From Megalobrama amblycephala (Eukaryota; Chordata; Actinopteri; Cypriniformes; Xenocyprididae), in contig NC_063050.1 of NCBI RefSeq assembly GCF_018812025.1, positions 10,199,015 to 10,263,014 of the forward strand: a stretch of DNA of 64,000 nucleotides, written 5' to 3'. Position 1 is the stretch's first letter; every line of letters begins with the position of its first letter. A program made the position numbers and the translations under genes. The notes under the pieces were generated by a model, which was not told the DNA's origin, did no database searches, and saw only the letters and a list, made by a program, of their open reading frames with translations. This document shows positions 56,436 to 64,000 of this stretch, in pieces.

Positions 56436-58490
56436 TACATCTCCCCACTGAACAAAGGTACATCCAAAAGACGTCTTTTTGTTTTCAATGTCTTTGTCAC
56501 ATGTTGAAAAGACATCCCCTGAAGAGCCAGCATGAAAGCTTTTATTACGTCTTCTTATCGTCTGATATTGATGTCCATGTGACATCTGTACAAGGTTAAA
56601 AACTAGTTGTGGTCATTGTGGATGTCTTTTCAACATCTAATAAGGTCTCATTTATATTTTGTTCATTCAACAATGAACAAATAACAACAATGAATACATT
56701 TGGTAGTCGTGGCGGTACCTGCAAGCCATGCGGCTGTCTCACGAAGGGCAATCAGCGCAAGCTCCTCCATCTTTAATAATAATAATTCCTTACTACTGAA
56801 TTGAAAACTAAAAATTCATGAAAATGAAATATCACTGATTATGCATTACATAACACCCCTCCAGGAAGATGTTTCATGCTGTAACAGAAAATATGAGAGA
56901 GAAGGTTTGGGGCTTTGGAGGCAGACGAGGAGATCGTGAAGGGATGGAGAGAACAGGCAAGACCACGGCGGCTATGATGGAGGAAAAAAAACATGGTTGA
57001 GATGGAGTTGATGGAGGGAAGAGCCATGGCAGAATCCCAGTCCAGAGCGCAGATGAACTGCTGGGGAGAAATGGGACGCAGATGACCTGGGTGGCTGCGA
57101 TGGAGCCGCAGTAGGGAAGCGGAGGACAGAGATTGATCTGGAGCAGCCACTGAAAGCAATTATCTTTATACAGCCCAAGTCAGTAAACATACGCCAAAGG
57201 GCGTTACGTATTGGACGTGAGAAGTTGGTATTTGGTGTAAGTTCGACACAATTTTATGTACTGACATCTTCCGGTTCAAGCACCACATTTACCTGTCAAG
57301 GCTTGGTTACTCTTTATTTTATTGGTTTAGTTCTGCTGACCATGAGTAACTTTTTTAGCATGTCAACTAAGGCCACATTTACATTGCAGGTCTTGATTGG
57401 CAATTCCAATTTGTTGACCATATCCAAATTATTTGACAACCAGCTTACATCCTTTATAAAAGGGATCCAATATCTGCTTCTTCACTTGGTGAAACAACCC
57501 GAGATAAATGTACTGACCTTTATGCTGAAAAGGAAGTAAATTGGTGTGATTTGCAATGGACACAGATGAAATGATAATACAAGGCTTTGCTTTCCACACC
57601 ATCTTTATAGTGGAGAAAAAAGAGGAGTCAAGAATGGTGTTTGCACCAGAGTTGACGTCATTTGCCACCGTCTCTTTAAATGACATACAAATGGGAATAT
57701 TTGGTTTGCTTATATGGCAGACACAAATGCACATATCCGATTCATATCAGATTTATTTTCATATGTGATTCAGGCCTGAAACTGATCTGAGAAGCCATGG
57801 TCCAAACACAGATAAAGCTCGATCACCTCTACATTTCAGTCTTGAGTTTGGGCCTAAAAGAAGGTTCTGGTCACTTGATCTTAGACTTCAGGGAGGGGTA
57901 TATGGATTCAGCAGTTCAGATAGATGGGAGCTTGGTTATGCAAGGATTTATATTACAATTGGGCCCACACATGAATAATCTGATAAGTGCCATAAAGGCG
58001 TTTTATTATTGATCGCAGATTTCTTTGATATTGTTGTATGACAAGTAATCCGACATGTCATTGTGGGTTTTGATGGGCTGTCACTTGGGTCCTGCATATA
58101 GGCAACCCAAATGGGGCCCAGAAAAATGTTTCCATCGGCTCCACATGAGCCTTGTGTATGTTAGCCACAGGGGCACATGAGGGTCCACAGTGGACTCCTG
58201 GAATATATTGTGTATGTAGCTAACAGAGGTGTAAAGAGTAGCCTACCTAAAAAAACACTTACAGATACCTTACATTGACAATGACTAAAATTCACAATTC
58301 ACCAATTCCAATAAGACTTGAGTAAAAGTGTTAGAGTATCTTATTTTAACAGTACTAAAGTATTTTATTCATACTGAATTTAGGCTCAATGATAGTCGTT
58401 ACCTGCTGTAGAGGCAGAGCACTCTTATTCCTCAGAGAAGGTTTCAGCCCTTGAGGAGATCCCCGTCCCTTTTTGTGTCTCAGTTCTGCA
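56436..58490. other. Gene-free region with repeat debris
   Basis: No receptor exon was found. Bases about 56840-57200 and 57370-57780 look like interspersed elements: the latter starts AAGGCCACATTTACATTGCA and ends near GTGATTCAGGCCTGAAACTG. Several 60-106-codon frames exist on both strands without domains. Confidence 0.4.
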
Positions 58491-58654
58491 CTTCACTTTA
58501 GGAAGTCAATCATCTGATCACCTGCTTGTCTCTAATGGACGTCACCGCTGTAGAGAAGCATGAATCACGTGACACAAATAATCAACGATGTCCAGTAGGG
58601 GCCGACAGACAAAAGAGGAAAAGAGTCTCTTCTTTCTAAATGCAAAAACAACAA
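58491..58654 (+). repeat. Copy of the receptor D 5' flank upstream of fragment E
   Basis: CAGTTCTGCACTTCACTTTA through GACAGACAAAAGAGGAAAAG matches 45751-45922. The match ends at about 58654, a few bases before similarity to the gene B intron begins (from about 58660, matching 30996). The junction marks a recombination between two receptor loci. A PU.1-like AAAAGAGGAAA lies inside. Confidence 0.65.
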
Positions 58655-58967
58655 ACCTTAAGTCAAACACCTATTGTCTCTTCTCACATGACTTTTCACT
58701 TGGATCTCATGATTCTCACTTTACATTCCCCCCTGGTGGTCGCTGTTGGATGGTGCTACTTTACAGAATTGCTGTTTGTTTTCTTAATAATCATATTTTA
58801 TAGGCTAATCTTGTTTTCTTTTGCTTTTGTATTGTGAATTAAACATTATTTTGTTTAACATGAGTGTGTTGAAATGCTGCCATCCTCCTGCCATACACTA
58901 GGATTTATTGTATGTTTCTGTCATTCTAGACAATGATAAAAACAATGTCCTGTCCCTTGTCTTGTAG

Positions 58968-59797
58968 GAAGGAAGTTTCTTTATGCAGCTGCTGGGTTCG
59001 CTGTTGGATTGGGAGGTTTAATCTTCATTTTCATCATTGTGTTCATGTAAGTTAATTCTGTCAGAAAGCACATTAGTATACCAAGCCAATTAATTTTTAT
59101 AAACAAATTAAAATTATCTTATTAAAAAATCTTATTAATTTTTAGATAATTCTTTATTACAGAAGGAAAAAACACAAAGCTGAACACATCCAACAAAAGC
59201 AGGTAAATCAAATGATCAAATGAGCATTAACCTTGTTATACTCAAAGCTTTTCTTTAATAAAGTGTCATTTTCTCTTATTTTAGGATGATCTGTATGTCA
59301 ACGTAACAGGCAGAGTATCAGCTCATGATGGGGTTCAGTCTGAATCTGAAGCTGCAAATCAAAACGATGCCCTGTACACCTTAATTACCCTCAGCAATTT
59401 CTCTGGTGATCAGTCTGAAGAAAAAGCTTCTGATTCTGAAGATACAGACGAGATCCAGTATGCAACTGTCTTGCATCACAGAAACATAGAGATGAACAGA
59501 CCAGAAGAGAACGAAAGCCAGTATGGCAATATCAGGACATACCAGACTGATCCTGCCATGAGGTGAGAAACAAAATCATGACATGTTCATGATATGTTAA
59601 AATATTTAGAATTTAATCAGGGCATTTTTGAGCCTCATCCAGTTTTAATTTAGCTCCTGTATTGATTGAGGTTGTATTTGTATTCAGTACTGATCTGTAA
59701 AGGTCACTGATGCCTTTATCTCTGAATATATTGATTTTACAGATCTGCTGATCAGATCATGGAGGATCAATCAGTGATTTACAGCACAGTCAAATGA
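58968..59797 (+). pseudogene. Fragment E: orphan membrane and tail exons, copy of receptor B
   Basis: Four exons match the 3' end of gene B with intact splice sites and frame: 58968-59046 (membrane helix [16 protein letters not shown]), 59163-59202 (RKKHK), 59285-59562 and 59753-59797. The tail retains LYVNV, LYTLI, IQYATV, SQYGNI and the terminal VIYSTV, so purifying selection or very recent origin has kept it open. No leader or Ig exon lies between the end of gene D and this point. As a gene it is therefore headless. It could only be expressed by read-through splicing from gene D, whose Ig exons end in the same phase, or is a dead duplicate. Confidence 0.75.
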
Positions 59798-60392
59798 TCA
59801 ACAGATCTCCATGATAACAACTCCCTCATTCCTCACACTATAGAGGACAGTCAATAACCACAGCTAATTTGGAATCTCTAGATTAATCCCTCTAGCGCCA
59901 CCACCTGTTCAAAATTTCATTCACGTTTATGCTAATCACTTTTGAACCGTATTGGCTAGAAACACAGATTTGAATTTTGTGAGAAAATTTTTTTTAGATG
60001 GTTTGTCAGATTTTCACCAAAATTGGCTCACATTTTCTTTAGACCATGCTGCCAAAATGTTATTAAAAGCTTTTCGATAACTTGTCCCTTTATCGAGAAA
60101 TTTACAAACAAATTTTATGTAGCGCTTGCGAAAACAGATGTGAGGCTATATCTCCACAATGCTTTATCGCATTTGGACCACACTTGCAACATGCCCTCAC
60201 AAGCATGATCTGAGGCAGTGTGCAGTGTTTCGGCACAGCGCCACCTGCTGGTCCAGACACATGAAAAATGGCTGTTTTGGCCAAAAATCATAAAAGTGGT
60301 CTCATTGGATTAGGGGCAACATGCCGAGTCCAATGACATCTAATTTTTCTATGTTGGCCATTTTGGGCGTTGACCATTTTGAATGTTGTAGA

Positions 60393-61588
60393 AAAATGCT
60401 AGGGTTGTTCCGATTCCGATACTAGTATCGGAAATACCACCGATACCACAAAAATTTCTGGCATCGGTATCGGCGAGTATTTAAACTCACGTACCGATCC
60501 GATACCATTTTCTTAAACAATACCTAGTTGTGCCCGCTATCTTTGCTTAACGCAGCAAATCGGAAATCAATTCTTCTTCGCGGCTCAGAATGCAAACACA
60601 GGAAGTTGTGCTGTGTTGCCACAAGCAACCACTGTTTAGAGCAGCGGAGAAGTGAAAACGCGCTAGCAGTATGTCTGCTGTTTGGCAGTATTTCAGACCA
60701 GTAAAACGGCGACATGTCTCATATGCAATGCTGCAATTTCGAGTGGCACAAGTATTGGCAACTTTAACACAAATAACTTAATAAAGCATTTGAAGACGCG
60801 TCACCCCGCGCAACACGATGGTTAGCCTACATAAAGGCTAATGCTGCGTTCACACCAGACGCGAATGAAGCGATAAGCGCGAGTGATTTACATGTTAAGT
60901 CCATGCAAAGACGCGAATTGACTTCCTGCCCCGCGATTCGCGTGAATGACGCGGTGCGAATTGAGCGATTCGGGCGTTTGACACGCTTAAGATGGAGAAG
61001 GATGAGGCGTGCCAGCTTCATTCAAACAAAGAGAAAAGTTTTCAAAAGACAAATAAAGATAACTGACAAAATTGTCGGGTTTATTGTTCTGGATGACCAG
61101 CTGCTGTCAGTCGTCGAAAACGTGAGATTTTTATTTAACAAAATTGTTTCTGGACTTCAAGTTTTAAAGAGATTATTTTCTTATATAATTATATTCCTAG
61201 ATTTATTTGTTACACTGTTTTTATAGTTATATTGTAAAACTAATATACCTTTTTCAGTTTACAGTGTTTTGTAACTGCAAAGATTTGTGGCTGCATTTGA
61301 AGTTCTTTTTCACTTAAAATAAATAAATAATATAACTGTCAAATGTATGTCAGATAATAAAAATACTCTAGTTCACTGTATGTTTTGTTCTTGTTTTATT
61401 AAGGGATAAGTCTGAAGCACACCATAAATAATTCTATCAATTCATACAGGGCTAGTAGTATATATATATACATAGATACACACCCAGGTATCGGATCGGT
61501 ACTCGGTATCGGCCGATACCCTGAGCTCAGGTATCGGAATCGGTATCGGGAATGGAAAAGGGGTATCGGAACATCTCTAAAAAATGCT
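60393..61588 (+). mobile_element. hAT element with BED-finger remnant, absent from the paralogous copy
   Basis: AAAATGCT at 60393-60400 and 61581-61588 is the 8-bp target duplication; copy 1 has the unbroken site at about 33050. Termini: AGGGTTGTTCCGAT on the left and the inverse-like ATCGGAACATCTCT on the right, with repeated GGTATCGG motifs near both. On the plus strand, about 60713-60825 encodes a BED zinc finger (TCLICNAAISSGTS, then IKHLKTRHPAQ; C-x2-C and H-x4-H). After an embedded MITE-like block (about 60842-60990), a TDKIVGFIVLDDQ segment typical of hAT transposases follows at about 61050. The rest of the transposase is gone. Confidence 0.85.
60842..60990. mobile_element. Nested GCGTTCACACCAGACGCG-type MITE
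   Basis: TGCTGCGTTCACACCAGACG begins a CpG-rich block with internal inverted motifs (GACGCGAAT, ATTCGCG, GACGCGG). It interrupts the hAT transposase between the BED finger and the next conserved segment. The right end was not pinned down. Confidence 0.5.
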
Positions 61589-64000
61589 GTATTTAACGAA
61601 AGCATGAACATACCGTTATTAAACTTGGTATGGGTCATTGGCACAATGCCGTGAAGAAGTGTGTGAAGTTTTGGACCAGCACCACCTAGTGGTGAAAAAT
61701 AATTATTTATATGCTTGACTTATTTTCACGGGAGTCATCTCCTTAGATTGCTGAATCCTGTCCAACACACCAAACATGCTTCGTTTTGGCTTATGGTTAG
61801 TGCAACATTGTGATTTATCATTTAAACAACTTTTAACCATCATAGGAAAAAAAAAAAAAAAAAACATAGGTCGTTGGCTATACACTAATGGCCAAATGTC
61901 AAAAATTTGATAGTAAGTGGCAAAAAAATCCAATCAAACTCACGCATGGGTCATTTTTTATGTGCTCATAAATATAAATGTCTATAACTCCTAAACAAAA
62001 TTTGATATTTTCACCAAAATTGTAAAGGCGCGCTATGAGTACACATCCATACATAATAAAACATGAAATTGCTACTACAATACAGTTATATGATATAAAT
62101 TGCTATGTTTTACGAATGCATTGGTGTATCGTTATGAAACTTGGTATGTGCCATGGGCACCATTCCCTGAAGGTGCTCAAAAAATGTCAAGACTGTGCAA
62201 CCTTGTGGTCAAAAGTTATAAAACTTTTTTTTAAAAAGATGATAGCTTTTGATTCATTTAGCCTATTGTCATGAAACTGGTCTTAATAGATTCTCTGGAT
62301 CACGCCGAGAACCTAGATACCAGTGTAGCCATAGTTGGCCAAGCTTCCTGTCCGTCATTTTGATTATCTTTAAAAACCTACTTTTTCAGTCTCCTCCTAG
62401 ACCGTTGGTTTGATTTGCACCAAATTTATTGCAGATCATCTTCAGAACAGTCCAACAAAACGTTATGGATTTCGTTTCGTATACTGCATGGACAGATTCG
62501 ATGGAATGAAGCCAAAAGACTCTGAGGCTGTATCTCTGCAATGCTTTGTCAGATTGACACCTACTGTGACCACACCACATCAGTTTGGACACAGCGCCAC
62601 CTATTGGTTGAAAGTGATAACCATTAAATCATATTACTAGTAATTTAGTATTAATGCTTTTTCAGCAATCTTGCCTACAAACACCTTAAGATGTCTTTAA
62701 TTGCTCATTGTTGCAGTTGGTCTGACACTCACAGGTATGGTGGCATGACTTATCGTGCCTTCTTTGTGCTTGGCTCCTTAATTGCTGCTTGCAGATATAT
62801 TTTTTAACTGCAACTGTCTGTTGGAGAAATCTTTTGGCCATATAAAGACACATCTAAACACAATTATTATTAACCATTATACAATTGTATATACTCTGTG
62901 AGCACATTTATCTTTAAGGGTTGAGATTTCAATAGAGTTATGTGTGTTTAACATCATAGTTACCATCTCTTAGTTTTAATCATAAGAGAAAATGTGTTCA
63001 TTTTAAGCCTTTTGGTAAATTGGTACAATTTTCATTCTCCAGGTTTAAATTTGTCTTCGTGTCAGCGTCACAGGACGTGACGTTTTCTTATACTAAAGTC
63101 TTATGAATAATTATGAGACACTGATGAGTTATTGGTGTACTATATATAGTAAAAAAGTTATAAAAGATGCAACAGCATGTTCATATATATTTTCAATGGA
63201 GAGTACAAATGTGAACGGCTGTGCATTATTTGGGCATTAAATTATAGCTATCGCAGGATATGTATTTGTGTAATTTACGCTGAGCTTACAAAACCATGTA
63301 TGCGTATTGTGTTGAGTAATGGTAAATTGCAGCATGCATTTGTGGGAAGCTTTGATGCTCTTAACTCAATGAGAGCTAAATAAAACTGTCTGAATCAGAA
63401 GCTGTTGTTGTGTTGTCTGTCTCCTCTCTTCCCCTTCCCTCCGCAGCTCACCACACACACTTTTGTGGCATTTTTTAAACCATGGTAAGAACAGACTGGT
63501 GCTGAAACAGGGGGTTTCATAGATACATGTAATATCTTTCCCTAGTTGTCTTGAATGGGTCAACAAGGATGTTTTTTTATCATATGGATCATTGCAGAAC
63601 TTTGAACCAGCAAACGTATATCACCTTATATAGCAGTCATTTCTCCTTCACATCCTCTGGCAGTAATGACATCAGACAGCTCATATCCGTTACGTGTGGT
63701 CAAGCACCAAAATTAGTTGCCCACTGAAAGAGTATAAACATCAAGTTTATCTGAGAGAACAATGAGGGTGACAACTTAGTTTTTCCATTGTTACATGAAA
63801 TTAATTATTGCTATTTCAAAGCTTTCAGGCCAGTTGTTGTCATTCAAATCTATTAATAACTTTGGCATTGGTTGGTAATTCATCTGCAGACTAAATTCTT
63901 ACTATAGTTTCCGCTGGTCAGGGAAGTGAAACCCTCTTATTTTCATACATGAATGCGTATATGCATTAAAAAAAAAGGGAATCCTAAAAATGTGCTTTAT
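61589..64000. other. Repetitive 3' flank in copy 2, no gene
   Basis: Same content as 33056-35875, including the recurrent GCGCCACCTATTGGTTGAAA segment (62594) and the AATAAA near 63379. No exon is visible before the window ends. Confidence 0.55.

Larger units (their letters stand above)
58660..64000 (+). repeat. Segmental duplication, copy 2 (continues past window end)
   Basis: Counterpart of 30996-35875. The last base of the window corresponds to about 35875, some 800 bp before the leader exon of receptor C in copy 1. Insertions specific to this copy are the hAT element at 60401-61580 and about 130 bp with an oligo-A run at about 61750-61880. Confidence 0.92.

Noticed and set aside
58588..58803. 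71-codon frame starting MSSRGRQTKEEK as a leader exon for fragment E
   Set aside because: It spans the recombination junction, has no signal-peptide core, and no donor joins it in phase to the membrane exon.

Overview
The window is vertebrate genomic DNA. GT-AG introns, dense DNA-transposon relics and the receptor family point to a teleost, most likely a cyprinid (carp, goldfish or zebrafish relatives). It holds no bacterial-style genes. Its real content is a tandem cluster, all on the plus strand, of Siglec/CD22-like immunoglobulin-superfamily receptors, spread out by nested transposable elements. Exons were assembled by hand from splice signals, conserved phases and comparison among the paralogues; no transcript evidence was available.

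Layout. 0-3.7 kb: Tc1 and Harbinger debris, then a truncated receptor pseudogene (intact leader, shattered V exon, 3' UTR relic). 4.4-16 kb: a tandemly duplicated leader/promoter-like relic whose second copy is filled with about 9 kb of inverted-repeat transposons. 16.1-19.8 kb: receptor A (475 aa predicted, four Ig domains, one ITIM-like and one YxN tyrosine motif). 22.4-32.1 kb: receptor B (621 aa, five Ig domains, ITIM-rich tail), with a 5.0 kb first intron holding an L1 element invaded by Tc1 and hAT elements. 32.4-36 kb: repetitive 3' flank. 36.7-41.2 kb: receptor C (402 aa, three Ig domains, ITAM-like tail). 46.5-52.9 kb: receptor D (about 438 aa, ITIM tail), carrying a dead third Ig exon and a broken last exon. 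53-58.6 kb: a small tandem duplication split by a probable solo LTR that contains an 804 bp pure TGG tract. 58.5-64 kb: a recent segmental copy of the 3' end of gene B and its downstream flank (the counterpart of 31.0-35.9 kb), joined to a promoter-like piece resembling the 5' flank of gene D. This gives an orphan membrane-plus-tail fragment, E.

How the genes relate. All N-terminal V domains show Siglec hallmarks: an extra Cys before the B strand, the second core Cys on the E strand instead of the F strand, the F-strand YYFR motif carrying the sialic-acid-binding Arg, and a G-strand Trp. All second domains have the partner CxxxC motif. The receptors differ in the number of middle C2 modules (A one, B two, C none, D one dead) and in tail type (inhibitory in A, B and D; activating-like in C). 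This is the arrangement expected of a paired-receptor cluster evolving by duplication, exon loss and recombination.
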